DNA of 64,000 nucleotides from SCBR16-9 sp964537975 (lineage in GTDB: Bacteria; Hydrogenedentota; Hydrogenedentia; Hydrogenedentales; SCBR16-9). The stretch lies in contig CAZIDP010000020.1 in NCBI GenBank assembly GCA_964537975.1, positions 6,858 through 70,857 on the forward strand, given 5' to 3'. This document shows positions 9,380 through 18,593 of the stretch, one piece after another; within the stretch, counting starts at the first letter, position 1, and each line of letters begins with the position of its first letter. The notes under the pieces are model-generated. The model ran no database searches. It worked only from the letters and a program-made list of their open reading frames with translations, and was not told the DNA's origin. A program made the translations under genes and the position numbers.

Positions 9380-11509
9380 TCACCCCGCTGCTGCAAGCGA
9401 TTGCTTTTTCATGTCCAATTGCGTGACGAGTGAAACGCCGGTGACGGTACGCAAGGTACGCATGACCCGGTCTACAATGCTCCGATCACTTGCCGTAAAA
9501 ACGAACTCAAAGTCTGCTTTACCACTATCACTTTGGCCATATGTCGCACGAAGTATCTCAAGATTCATTGGGCGCAGGGCGTTGGTGATATCAGCGATGG
9601 CATTGGGTCTCATGCCTATCTGTACCCGTATTGCGGTCTCGAAGGAACCTTCCCCTTCCCAGGATGCCTCAACGATACGATTCAGGTCACGGGGTGATTT
9701 GGCGAAAGCACGGCAATCAGCCCGATGCACCGATATCGATTGACTTTTGGTAATATAGCCGATGATAGCGTGCCCTGGCATGGGATCGCAGCATTTGGCA
9801 AATTGGACTGCCATCCCCTTCTGACCTTCGATCCGGATTAGTTTGTGCCGTGTCGCATCATCGACTTGCCGCACCGTTCGTACGGGTGTTGGCGCGGGAA
9901 TCGAGCGTGGTGTCGTTGCCGTAATAGAATCTTTGCCTCGGATATGATCGTGATGTGGCAGTATGGGTTCTAAAACACCAATCTCACGTAAACGTTGCCG
10001 GATGCTGGTACGCGCACGTCCGGTAACAACAATGTCTACCCAATCTGCATGCGGAGTTTGATTTTTGGAGGTCAGTATTTCAACCATGTCCCCAGTTTGC
10101 AGATGATAGCGAAGCGGTACCATACGGCCATTTACCCGGGCACCCATACAATGGTGTCCGATATCCGAGTGAACCAAATAGGCAAAGTCCAATGGTGTTG
10201 CACCCAGGGGTAGTTCTTTTACTTCTCCCTTGGGTGTAAAGGCATATATGTTGGATGCCTTAAAATCCTGGCGCATGTTTTCCATGAGCTCATCAGGGGC
10301 ATTGGCGTCTTTTATCCATTCATACATTTGTCGCAGCCAGGACAATTGATCATCCAGCCGGCGGTCTTTGGCATGCTTGCCTTCTTTATACACCCAATGT
10401 GCCGCGATGCCTTCTCTGGCCGTTTTGTCCATTTCTTCGGATCGAATCTGAATCTCCATTGGACGACCATTGGCCCGCATGACGGTTGTGTGAATGGCCT
10501 GGTACATATTCAATTTCGGCATGGCAATATAGTCTTTTAGACGTCCAGGAATTGGCGTCCAGATACTATGTACCACCCCCAGCGCATTGTAACAACCACT
10601 TTCGATAGTAGTGATGATACGAATGGCTTGTATATCGAGAACCTCATTAAAATCTTTGCCTTGGCGTACCATCTTCTGATAAATGCTGTACAGGTGTTTG
10701 GGGCGTCCAATAACCCTTGCCGGGACATCCGCTTCTCGAAGTCGCGTATCCAGATAACGAAGTGTTTCATTTAAATCCGATTCCCGTTCTTTTCGCTTCA
10801 TGGCAACTTGAGCGGCTATTTCTTTGTATTCATCTGGCATCAGAACATGAAATGCATGGTCCTCCAGCTCCCATTTCCAGTTGGAAATACCCAGACGGTG
10901 TGCCAGGGGAGCGTATATTTCCAGGGTTTCTCTCGCTATACGTTCCCGTTTTTCTTTGGGGAGATATTCCAATGTTCGAATATTGTGAAGCCGGTCTGCC
11001 AGTTTGATCATGATGACACGCACGTCTTTGGCGGTCGCCACCAGCATCTTACGAATATTTTGCGCCTGCTTGATTTCGCGCATCATGTTCGGGGCGAGCG
11101 GCAACTTTTCTTCACCTGAATTCTTGCCATCCTTTGTGACCGTCAAATTGCTGATCTTTGTCACCCCTTCAACAAGGGTGGCTATTTCGTCATCAAAATT
11201 CGATTTCAATTCTTCAAAAGTAGTGGGTGTATCTTCTATCACGTCATGCAATAAACCAGCAGCACATGTAACAGGATCGAGACCCAACGCCGCCAGATTC
11301 TGCGCAACGGCAAGAGAATGGATGATGTAAGGTTCTCCGGATAAACGTTCCTGGCCCTGATGTGCAGCTACCGCCTCCCGATATGCCTTTCGTACGATCT
11401 CCAGGTCGGCATTGGGAAAGTTTTTTTTGAGAATTTTGAGTAATTTCAAGAAGTTACTGCGCAAAATAAGGTTCCCGTACAAATTATGGTGAATAAAGTA
11501 ATCTTGCAA
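9380..11509 (-). CDS. Bifunctional (p)ppGpp synthetase/hydrolase, RelA/SpoT family
   Basis: About 709 aa. It synthesises and degrades the stringent-response alarmone. Domains: HD hydrolase with His64 and His-Asp 88-89 (GLLHDVIEDT) plus 'IKLADRLHN', so hydrolase appears active; synthetase with 'RPKHLYSIYQKM', 'LDIQAIRII' and 'YQAIHTTV', so synthetase also appears active; TGS at about 400-460 (IYAFTPKGEVKELPLGATPLDFAY); zinc-finger-like/helical region 'AKCCDPMPGHAIIGY'; and a C-terminal ACT domain. Overall architecture is that of a single Rel-type enzyme. The start is uncertain: TTG 11509 keeps 33 residues before the HD domain but has no clear Shine-Dalgarno, and other TTG/CTG codons exist within 60 bases. 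First gene of a relA-uvrB unit. Confidence 0.95.
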   Translation of the reverse strand: MQDYFIHHNLYGNLILRSNFLKLLKILKKNFPNADLEIVRKAYREAVAAHQGQERLSGEPYIIHSLAVAQNLAALGLDPVTCAAGLLHDVIEDTPTTFEELKSNFDDEIATLVEGVTKISNLTVTKDGKNSGEEKLPLAPNMMREIKQAQNIRKMLVATAKDVRVIMIKLADRLHNIRTLEYLPKEKRERIARETLEIYAPLAHRLGISNWKWELEDHAFHVLMPDEYKEIAAQVAMKRKERESDLNETLRYLDTRLREADVPARVIGRPKHLYSIYQKMVRQGKDFNEVLDIQAIRIITTIESGCYNALGVVHSIWTPIPGRLKDYIAMPKLNMYQAIHTTVMRANGRPMEIQIRSEEMDKTAREGIAAHWVYKEGKHAKDRRLDDQLSWLRQMYEWIKDANAPDELMENMRQDFKASNIYAFTPKGEVKELPLGATPLDFAYLVHSDIGHHCMGARVNGRMVPLRYHLQTGDMVEILTSKNQTPHADWVDIVVTGRARTSIRQRLREIGVLEPILPHHDHIRGKDSITATTPRSIPAPTPVRTVRQVDDATRHKLIRIEGQKGMAVQFAKCCDPMPGHAIIGYITKSQSISVHRADCRAFAKSPRDLNRIVEASWEGEGSFETAIRVQIGMRPNAIADITNALRPMNLEILRATYGQSDSGKADFEFVFTASDRSIVDRVMRTLRTVTGVSLVTQLDMKKQSLAAAG

Positions 11510-11638
11510 TGTTGCATGTACTAAAATTTCCAGATAACCCTGAATTTGATTTTATAAGATAACAATATCTATGTGTTGGGTATTTTACCATTGAATTAAT
11601 AATTATGTCTTGTAATGGGCTTACATCGAGACATGCAG

Positions 11639-13150
11639 TTAATATCTTTGAAGTAATTCTAACATCTTACGATCCAGTAAATGGCCATGAAATGCTTCAT
11701 ATTCAACATCCTGGCGATTACTGTCCAGGATGCCAAAACTACCTCGAAAATTCCATAGTGCCCAGCCTATACCCGCACGGGCATATGATTTCAGACAATC
11801 TTCCATCCAGTGCAGTGTCACATCGTGCGGGGTATGCTGAAAGGCACCCCATTCTCCCACCATAACACCCACACCACGCTCCCGCAGGTCTGCCCAGTGT
11901 TGGTAGTATGTGTTCCACAGCCAATCGGCATTTTGCGTGATGGAGGTGGTGATCATTTTAGTATCTGGATCGATCACGATGGGCTGATTTGGCGCACCCC
12001 ATTGCGGGTAAATGTCGATACTGTCATATTCTATATGGCCGTCCCCTATCGCAATATGTTTTAACGTAAGCCAATCCCCTTCGACGTTGTCCAGTATCAA
12101 CGTGTGCTTTCCAGGTGGAATGATAAATTCAACGGGCATGTCGTATATATTTTGATAACAATTGTATTCGGGGCGATACACCACCTCTTTCCAGGGGCCT
12201 TCACCTGGACCTGGGGTAAATACCTGACTGTCAATAACTTCGTCCTCTTTTATCAGGGCCAATCGGGCAGCCGTGGAAACGGTGCCAACCATAACAGTAA
12301 GGGTGACGGGATGGTCAAAGTCACATTGTATGGTTAAAGGCGCATGTAATGCCGACTGCATGGGGCCATACAGGAATCCACCGCCTATGCCGGGTATAGG
12401 CCATCTTGGTACAGGCCAATTATCAGAACCGGTAATCCAACTTGCCCGGTAATGGGAAATGCTTGCCGGTTCATAGCCCCGTGTAGCCTGAGCGACTCCC
12501 AAGGGTATAGCCTCTTCAACGATAAACTTGCCCCATTCAAGCCCATCTATGATGACCAGACGCTCCGGGTCTACTGCTCGTATGGCATCCAGAATCTTTG
12601 AAACCACCTGGGTATAGGTGTTCTCATCGATGCCATGTGGCTCATTAAAGAGATTGAAACTCAGATGTGAGTTGGGAATATCCCTGTAACGCCGGGCAAA
12701 ATGCTGCCAATGGAGTGCGCAAACACGCTGTGCCTCTGCATCTTGCCAAAGGTTTGTAGTTTCTTTTGGTTCAGCAACGGTATGACCAGGCGCCCGATGA
12801 AAATTTAACGAGACATGGATATTGTATTTTTCGCCATAGGATATAGCTTCATCTATTTTCAATAAGGCCGTGTCATCAATTTGCTCCCAGTCGTTATCAA
12901 GAATCCAGAAACGATAATCCATTGGAAGCCGCACAAAATTGAACCCCAATTCGGAAATTAACTGGAAATCTTTCTCCTGATAACCAATTTCATCTGTCCA
13001 ATCTCTATGAAACAAGCCTAAAAGATTAAATCCACGCCATTGCGGCAAGTGGTCAGGAGATGCTTCTGGTAGGATAGACGCTGTGGCGTTCTCTTGATTC
13101 TGTGTACCATTCAAAAAGCTACATAGAATTAGTAAGCAATTCATGAGCAT
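11639..13150 (-). CDS. Exported GH5-like cellulase/glucanase with an inserted beta domain
   Basis: 503 aa. Retaining glycosidase of the GH5 (cellulase) superfamily: 'NFVRLPMDYRFW' early in the barrel, acid/base Glu170 in 'FNLFNEPHG', His233 in 'ISHYRASW', nucleophile Glu433 in 'MVGEWGAF'. Between barrel strands, residues about 245-375 form an extra beta-rich segment (CDFDHPVTLTVMVGTV ... IPPGKHTLILDNVEGDW) that looks like a small carbohydrate-binding sandwich. Start chosen at ATG 13150, eight bases after AGGAG and directly before a signal peptide (MLMNCLLILCSFLNG); a longer frame begins at 13180 but adds only polar residues. Gene stands alone on the minus strand, divergent from the oxidoreductase. 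Substrate beyond beta-glucan type is not inferable. Confidence 0.9.
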   Translation of the reverse strand: MLMNCLLILCSFLNGTQNQENATASILPEASPDHLPQWRGFNLLGLFHRDWTDEIGYQEKDFQLISELGFNFVRLPMDYRFWILDNDWEQIDDTALLKIDEAISYGEKYNIHVSLNFHRAPGHTVAEPKETTNLWQDAEAQRVCALHWQHFARRYRDIPNSHLSFNLFNEPHGIDENTYTQVVSKILDAIRAVDPERLVIIDGLEWGKFIVEEAIPLGVAQATRGYEPASISHYRASWITGSDNWPVPRWPIPGIGGGFLYGPMQSALHAPLTIQCDFDHPVTLTVMVGTVSTAARLALIKEDEVIDSQVFTPGPGEGPWKEVVYRPEYNCYQNIYDMPVEFIIPPGKHTLILDNVEGDWLTLKHIAIGDGHIEYDSIDIYPQWGAPNQPIVIDPDTKMITTSITQNADWLWNTYYQHWADLRERGVGVMVGEWGAFQHTPHDVTLHWMEDCLKSYARAGIGWALWNFRGSFGILDSNRQDVEYEAFHGHLLDRKMLELLQRY

Positions 13151-13480
13151 ATTGCTGTTCTCCTGATGTTTTGGGATCAATATTCACCAAAATAATGGCT
13201 ATCGGATAAAATTTTATCCTTGATTTTCTGACAACAGTTCAGGGATTATATCAAAGGTTTCATAGCTACAATTAATTGATGATATGAAATTACCCTTTGC
13301 AACTTATTTTGAGTATACTGGGTTGACTATTTTACTTTTTTATGTGAATACGTTATGCTGAATGCACCTCATAGCAATGTTATTTGGGGGGAATCACAAG
13401 ATAGTGATCTGTTTTGGTTCTTATTTCAGTCAATACGTAACAATAATTGTCTCAGTTACAAGTTTACAGGAGATTTTGAT
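13151..13480. other. Divergent intergenic region, 330 bp
   Basis: AT-rich spacer between the minus-strand GH5-like gene and the plus-strand Gfo/Idh/MocA gene; promoters for both should lie here. A short in-frame extension of the oxidoreductase reaches back to 13355 but lacks a ribosome-binding site. I see no convincing -35/-10 pair, operator or RNA element. Confidence 0.5.
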
Positions 13481-14728
13481 ATGTCTGAGAAAAGCAGGGG
13501 AAGTATGACACGCAGGCAATTTGCGCAAACAACAGCAGCCGCGGGATTTGCCATTATGGCCAGTCGTTCCGGTATTGCGCAAAACAATGTGGATACATTG
13601 AAGTTTGGTGTTATAGGAACAGGTGGCCGTGGGTTCGGTGCTGGTCTTAATATGTTGCAAGGAAACGACAACGTCAAGTTGATTGCTCTTGCCGATGCCT
13701 CGGAAGGCAATCTTCGCGGTAGTCGTGAGCGGTATGAAGCTATTGATGATCCAAATATTCGCCCGAAAATCGATATTACCGACGACAAGTGCTTTGTTGG
13801 GTTGGATGCATACAAAAAGCTACTGGAAACAGATGTCGACATCATTGTCCATGCAACACCACCTTATTGCCGCCCGGTACATATTGAAGCAGCGGTAGAC
13901 GCGGGCAAGCATGTTTTCACCGAAAAGCCTGCCGCGGTTGATCCTGTAGGCATCCGCCAGTTTATGCGTGCGGCCAACAAGGCTGAAGAAAAAGGGTTGT
14001 CATTTGTCAGTGGTTTCCAGCGTCGGTACCAGACCTCTTATCGTGACACCGTTGCCAAGATAAAAGATGGTGAAATTGGCGAAATCATGGCTGCACGTGC
14101 GTATTGGAACGGATCACTGCCGTTTTCACGTGAGCGGAACGATGGAATGACCGATCTTGAGTATCGTCTGTACAACTGGTATAACTACTGCTGGCTTTGT
14201 GGCGATAATATTGTCGAACAGCATATCCACAACCTGGATGTCATCAACTGGGTTATTGGTGCGCCACCTGTGGCCGTTATTGCATCCGGGGGACGTGCCT
14301 GGAAACCTCTTGAAGAGCGATATGGCGATACCTGGGACAGCTTCTCCTGCGATTTCGAATACGCCAATGGTGTTCATTTGATCAGTATGTCACGTCACTG
14401 GAATAACTCACACAATGCTGTGTTTGAAGAAGTCACTGGTGTCAATGGCAAGAGCAGTTGCCGTGATATGGCTGAAGATGACGTCGATCCCTACATCCAG
14501 GAGCACGTGCATCTGGTACGCAGCATCCGGGGTGAAGAACCTTATCTGAACGATGGTATTAAAATGGCTGAAAGCACCATGACCGCAATAATGGGCCGAA
14601 TGGCCGCTTATACCGGTCAACGTATGACCTGGGATGAAGCCCTTAATTCAGATTTGAGCCTGGTACCAGCAGACTTGTCCTTTGACAAGGATTACCCAGT
14701 CGGCCCGATTCCTGTACCTGGAGCATAA
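13481..14728 (+). CDS. Tat-exported Gfo/Idh/MocA family oxidoreductase
   Basis: 415 aa. NAD(P)-dependent sugar/inositol-type dehydrogenase fold. The start ATG 13481 follows AGGAG (10-base spacer) and opens a twin-arginine signal: Thr-Arg-Arg-Gln-Phe at 10-14, then a hydrophobic stretch and a cleavage-like 'GIAQ'. The Rossmann motif 'FGVIGTGGRGFG' begins near 42; 'TEKPAAV' carries the Glu-Lys-Pro triad lysine; 'NIVEQHIHNLDVINW' carries the usual catalytic histidines. Export through Tat implies the protein folds with its cofactor before export, as is common for these enzymes in planctomycetes, where they may act on periplasmic sugars or glycosides. Transcription ends at a strong terminator at 14780-14828. 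Substrate unknown. Confidence 0.93.
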   Translation: MSEKSRGSMTRRQFAQTTAAAGFAIMASRSGIAQNNVDTLKFGVIGTGGRGFGAGLNMLQGNDNVKLIALADASEGNLRGSRERYEAIDDPNIRPKIDITDDKCFVGLDAYKKLLETDVDIIVHATPPYCRPVHIEAAVDAGKHVFTEKPAAVDPVGIRQFMRAANKAEEKGLSFVSGFQRRYQTSYRDTVAKIKDGEIGEIMAARAYWNGSLPFSRERNDGMTDLEYRLYNWYNYCWLCGDNIVEQHIHNLDVINWVIGAPPVAVIASGGRAWKPLEERYGDTWDSFSCDFEYANGVHLISMSRHWNNSHNAVFEEVTGVNGKSSCRDMAEDDVDPYIQEHVHLVRSIRGEEPYLNDGIKMAESTMTAIMGRMAAYTGQRMTWDEALNSDLSLVPADLSFDKDYPVGPIPVPGA

Positions 14729-14779
14729 TCTGCCTTTGTAACTGAATCTGCTGATAATTTATGTAACGTATCATCTTGT

Positions 14780-14828
14780 ATGGACGCATCATCATAGAAT
14801 ATTTAATTCTGAGGTGCGTCCATTTTTA
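14780..14828 (+). terminator. Rho-independent terminator after the oxidoreductase gene
   Basis: ATGGACGCA (14780-14788) pairs with TGCGTCCAT (14815-14823); a second inner stem AGAAT/ATTCT closes the loop, and five Ts follow. Confidence 0.85.
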
Positions 14829-14874
14829 ATTGATAATTTTTGGTTACAGTATCGCCTGAATTGGTTAGGATTAT

Positions 14875-15732
14875 ATGCCTGAACTGCCTTTAACGCCGAA
14901 TCATATGCTGGGTATTTGCCCAGACAGACCATTTCGCATTTTGCAATTAACCGACTTCCATTCTGATGTCAGTGAAGTGTTAAATGAGCAGACGCGGGCT
15001 CTTGTACTGGGCTTGGTACAAAAGCATCAACCGGATTTTCTGGCAGTAACCGGTGATATCTGGTGTGGTGATACGCATCCAGATGCAGCACCAATGTGGA
15101 TGATGCGTGATTTGGCATTTTTGGGTTCATTGGGGGTTCCCTGGGCATTGATCTGGGGGAATCATGATTATGCCTGGAATATCAACGATGCCTGGCGAAG
15201 TATTATGAACACCCCAAACTACCAGGCACCGACAGCTTTTAGTAACAATCATTTTCGTATCACGCTGGTACCTGATGGTCATGATTGTCCTGTCTGGGAT
15301 ATATATTTTATACATTCAGGACTCCAATGGAATTTACCCGCAGATTTTGAGTGGTTGGAAGCAAAGGCAATGCAGTTGCGGGAAGCCCGGGGACAAATTC
15401 TTCCAAGCATTGTTTTCTTTCATATCCCCTTGAAGTGTTACCAGGACGCGGTGGATAGCGGCAAGTACACCGGGATCGCATTGGAGCCTGTTCTGTGTTG
15501 GGGCGATGAAGCGGGCACAGGAGCGGATATCATCAAAAGCATAGGAGGTGTACGAGCCTGTTTTTGTGGACACAGTCACCGGTGCGACTTTCACTTCTTG
15601 GAGGGTGATGTTGTTTTTGCCTATGGGCGGGTAACCGGGTATGGCGGGTATGGTGAAGACATGCCCAGAGGGGGCAAACTGATTCAACTGAACCTTCAAG
15701 ACAGTACGGTAACCTTCGAAACTGTGTTTTAG
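14875..15732 (+). CDS. Metallophosphoesterase (calcineurin-like)
   Basis: 285 aa, no signal peptide. Binuclear metal phosphoesterase: D-x-H at Asp27/His29, second Asp61 in 'VTGDIW', Asn-His-Asp at 95-97 in 'WGNHDY', a later His in 'VFFHIPLK', and the closing 'GHSHRCDFHF' near 235. All core metal ligands are present, so it should be active. It resembles the purple-acid-phosphatase/PhoD-like cytosolic enzymes often annotated as metallophosphoesterase in glycan-degrading bacteria; the physiological substrate is not predictable. Start ATG has AGGA six bases upstream. It follows the oxidoreductase terminator, so it has its own promoter, and converges with the nitroreductase gene. Confidence 0.93.
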   Translation: MPELPLTPNHMLGICPDRPFRILQLTDFHSDVSEVLNEQTRALVLGLVQKHQPDFLAVTGDIWCGDTHPDAAPMWMMRDLAFLGSLGVPWALIWGNHDYAWNINDAWRSIMNTPNYQAPTAFSNNHFRITLVPDGHDCPVWDIYFIHSGLQWNLPADFEWLEAKAMQLREARGQILPSIVFFHIPLKCYQDAVDSGKYTGIALEPVLCWGDEAGTGADIIKSIGGVRACFCGHSHRCDFHFLEGDVVFAYGRVTGYGGYGEDMPRGGKLIQLNLQDSTVTFETVF

Positions 15733-15784
15733 CGTAATAACGTATCAAGTTATGTAGAAGGAATGAAGAGCATACAAAAAGAGA

Positions 15785-15817
15785 AGGACGTCCTTGAACA
15801 TCCCTGTTCGACGTCCT
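15785..15817. terminator. Strong hairpin between convergent genes
   Basis: AGGACGTC plus GAACA (15785-15800, with a 3-base bulge) pairs with TGTTCGACGTCCT (15805-15817) around a 4-base loop. It sits just beyond the phosphoesterase stop. There is no T-run on either strand, so it may be a U-less terminator or an mRNA 3'-end stabiliser. Confidence 0.45.
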
Positions 15818-15906
15818 CCTCAGACCCAAGAATCCTGTAACAATGCACTGCCATCCACGAGTGAACACTGATATTCGCAATCTTCACCGGCATTGCTCAG
15901 GAAATG

Positions 15907-15945
15907 TGACCTCCGTGTCCATTTAAGCGGTTTGACCTCCGTGTC
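15907..15945. repeat. Pair of 13-bp direct repeats
   Basis: TGACCTCCGTGTC occurs at 15907-15919 and again at 15933-15945, 26 bases apart, in the gap between convergent genes. The two copies are perfect. Too short and too few to name; no terminal inverted repeats or transposase nearby. Confidence 0.6.
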
Positions 15946-15987
15946 TTGCCGTCACTCTATCCTTATCGGCAATCTGGAAATGATTCT

Positions 15988-16506
15988 TTAGCGTTGAAAC
16001 CGTTCCCAGTGTATAACTTCCTTCAAAGTGCGTTTTTGTGGATTTGGGATGGTTTCTGGGTATCCCACCGATATCAAACTGACCAGCTTGTAATTTGCAG
16101 GTATTTCCACCAATTCACGAATTGGAGCGGTGTATGCTTTCTTGTCACCTGCGATCCAACATGCCCCCAGACCCAATGCACTTGCTGCCAGCAGTATGTT
16201 CTGGGTGGCAGCGCAACCGTCTTCAAGGTAGTAGGTTGAATCTTCACAAAACACGAGTATACAAACTGGAGCATCCTCAATATGCTTTCCATGATCGGTG
16301 GCCAAAGCAATGGTACGGCGCTTATCCGGGTCCGTCACCACCACAAATTCCCACGGTTGTACATTGCGTGCGGAAGCTGCCAATCGACCACAATCAACCA
16401 TTGTTTCGATGGCTTGTTTTGAAACCCCCTTGTCCAGGTAAGAACGAACAGAACGACGTGTCCTCATAACTTCCAGTGCATCCATAATAAAATGTAATTC
16501 CCCCAT
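15988..16506 (-). CDS. Nitroreductase family protein
   Basis: 172 aa FMN-dependent NAD(P)H oxidoreductase fold. The family opening 'MRTRRSVRSYLDKGVS' supplies the phosphate-binding Arg/Ser, 'AASARNVQPWEFVVV' is the standard Asn-x-Gln-Pro-Trp flavin motif, and 'AASALGLGACWIAG' near 130 is the second flavin-contact block. Single-domain length is typical of the short (about 170 aa) nitroreductases that act on nitroaromatics, quinones or as dehalogenase-like enzymes; the substrate is unclear. Two starts are possible: ATG 16506 or ATG 16485, the latter matching the usual family N terminus (MDALEVMRTRRS) with GGGGGA upstream. Same strand as the GH127 gene but 34 bases downstream, so it may be cotranscribed with it. 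Confidence 0.9.
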   Translation of the reverse strand: MGELHFIMDALEVMRTRRSVRSYLDKGVSKQAIETMVDCGRLAASARNVQPWEFVVVTDPDKRRTIALATDHGKHIEDAPVCILVFCEDSTYYLEDGCAATQNILLAASALGLGACWIAGDKKAYTAPIRELVEIPANYKLVSLISVGYPETIPNPQKRTLKEVIHWERFQR

Positions 16507-16539
16507 TGTTCAGCATGTTAAATTATTAAGTACCATTAT

Positions 16540-18537
16540 TTATTGTATCGGAAACTGATCCTGTTGTATAGACCAGGTATCTTTTATCCATACCAGCATT
16601 TCATTCGCACCGCGATGTCCCCAGGCATAGTAGGGTATGGCTTGAAGCAGGACAGCGTGAGCCTGCGACCCATCTTCACTGCCAGCATCTTCCAGATCAA
16701 CTGGTTCATACCCGTGAAAGATGATTTTGGTGACACCCGCCCACATATCCGGTTTGATGGTGTGATGAAACTGCAACGAATGCGATATTTTATTCAATAC
16801 ACTACCTTCGTTATCGGCTCCTTCAACGCAATATACCAAAGGGCCTCTTTCGATTGCGAAACGGTGCTGGTTGTCCACCACCTCCTCGTGTGCACGTACC
16901 AAACGTGGCTCAAACGGAAGTGACAGCAGTACTTCATCGCCATTTTCCCACTTTCGTTGAATGCGGGCATAGCCCTGTATAACCTGCGCGTCAACCGGTT
17001 CACCATTAATTTTTATCACGGGAAGTGGCATAGGTTCTGTTCCCAATGTATTCTGGTAGTGATACAGATCACTTGGAACTGGCTTGTCCAATGCCCAACC
17101 GGGTATCCGCAGGTGGAGTGTGAATTCAACAGGCATTTCGGTTTGGATTTTCAAGCTTATATCACCATCCCACGGATAATGAGTAGTTTGCGCCACAATA
17201 ACAGGTGTGCCGTCTATAGTTATATCTGCTTGATTCGCACCGTACAAGTTTACAAATACATCCTGGTTTTTGACAGCATAGAAATACCCCGGCACTTGCG
17301 GAAGAAAGCGTACTACATTGACCGGGCAACATGAACAGTCAAACCAGGGCAGACGTTCTGCTGCGCCAAAATTAAAGGCCCATTCTCCGTCGGACTCCAG
17401 CGGATTTGGATAGAAATAACGGACACCATTCATGTCTACACCAGAAAGAAAGCCGTTGTACAAGATGCGTTCGAGTATATCTATATATTTGGCATCTTGA
17501 TGCAGCAAAAACATCTGCCAATTCCAGAAAACATTCCCTATGGCGGCACAGGTTTCGTTGTATGCTGTTTTGTTGGGCAATTCATAGGCATCACCGAATG
17601 CTTCCCCATGATGCCTGCTGCCGATACCCCCGGTAAGGTATATTTTTTTGCTTACGACATTATCCCAGATACGATCCATCGCATCTCTGTAAACCTCACT
17701 ATCAGTAAAACGAGCCATACCGGCAATGGAAGCGTAGTAATAAACAGCCCGAACCGCGTGGCCTACAGCCTCAGACTGCGCTGATATAGGTTGGTGGTCT
17801 TGAGAATAGGAACCATACAATTCGCGTTCTTGGGCAACTCCCCGGGCATCTATAAAGAATTGTGCCAATTCAAGATAACGCACATCCCCTGTAACTTCAT
17901 ACAGGCGAATCAGGCCAAGTTCAATTTCCTGATGGCCTGGCGGATTCTGGCGTTTACCCGGACCAAACTCTTTCAGTATCAGTTCCGCGTTTTTGAGCGC
18001 AATGTCCAGAAAATTACGCTTTCCAGTAGCTTCGAAATGCGCCGCCGCGGCCTCATACATATGTCCAATATTATATAGTTCATGGCTGCTAACCAGATTC
18101 GACCAGCGTTCTTCACCACACATATCCAGTAAACCTGATTGCATGATGGTGCGCGCTGTATAGAGGTAACCATCATCTTCCTGGGCTTGTGCGATTTTAT
18201 AAATCAGGTCATCAAGGTACTGGTCTAATGCTTCGTCATGTTTTTCTGCCAGTATGTAAGCAGCGCCTTCCATGATCTTGAAAACATCAGAGTCATTAAA
18301 AGGAATACCTTCGAAATCGCCTTCTTCAAGACCACCAGCAATGGCAAAATTGCGGATTCTTCCCGTCTGCTCACACATTTTAAAGTTGTGCGGTAGTGTA
18401 ATGTTTCGATTGATTTCCAGACGTGGCTTCCAGAAGGTATCCTGCAATTGCACATGGACTTGCGATACCACAGATGTTGAAGTATCTGCTGCGGCAGGGA
18501 ACATATTATAAACAAGTAAACCCAAAAGCATAGTCAT
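16540..18537 (-). CDS. Exported GH127-family (DUF1680) glycosidase, beta-L-arabinofuranosidase-like
   Basis: 665 aa, full length. GH127 enzymes are zinc-cysteine retaining glycosidases. The expected residues are visible: Glu328 and Cys330 in 'YNETCAAIGN', and Cys401, Cys403, Cys404 in 'FDCSCCPVN', matching the Cys3Glu zinc site with one cysteine as nucleophile. The (alpha/alpha)6 barrel ('GHMYEAAAAHFEATG', 'SEAVGHAVRAVYYY') precedes a C-terminal beta domain. Start ATG 18537 has GGAG upstream and a signal peptide (MTMLLGLLVYNMFPAAA); a longer frame to 18582 adds non-signal sequence. It lies directly downstream of the hybrid sensor kinase on the same strand, so that kinase could control its expression. 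Substrate within the family (arabinofuranosides or others) is inference. Confidence 0.93.
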   Translation of the reverse strand: MTMLLGLLVYNMFPAAADTSTSVVSQVHVQLQDTFWKPRLEINRNITLPHNFKMCEQTGRIRNFAIAGGLEEGDFEGIPFNDSDVFKIMEGAAYILAEKHDEALDQYLDDLIYKIAQAQEDDGYLYTARTIMQSGLLDMCGEERWSNLVSSHELYNIGHMYEAAAAHFEATGKRNFLDIALKNAELILKEFGPGKRQNPPGHQEIELGLIRLYEVTGDVRYLELAQFFIDARGVAQERELYGSYSQDHQPISAQSEAVGHAVRAVYYYASIAGMARFTDSEVYRDAMDRIWDNVVSKKIYLTGGIGSRHHGEAFGDAYELPNKTAYNETCAAIGNVFWNWQMFLLHQDAKYIDILERILYNGFLSGVDMNGVRYFYPNPLESDGEWAFNFGAAERLPWFDCSCCPVNVVRFLPQVPGYFYAVKNQDVFVNLYGANQADITIDGTPVIVAQTTHYPWDGDISLKIQTEMPVEFTLHLRIPGWALDKPVPSDLYHYQNTLGTEPMPLPVIKINGEPVDAQVIQGYARIQRKWENGDEVLLSLPFEPRLVRAHEEVVDNQHRFAIERGPLVYCVEGADNEGSVLNKISHSLQFHHTIKPDMWAGVTKIIFHGYEPVDLEDAGSEDGSQAHAVLLQAIPYYAWGHRGANEMLVWIKDTWSIQQDQFPIQ

Positions 18538-18593
18538 ATTACATCTCCGAATTATGCAAAATAAATAATTAAGATCATACAAAATTTCACGGG

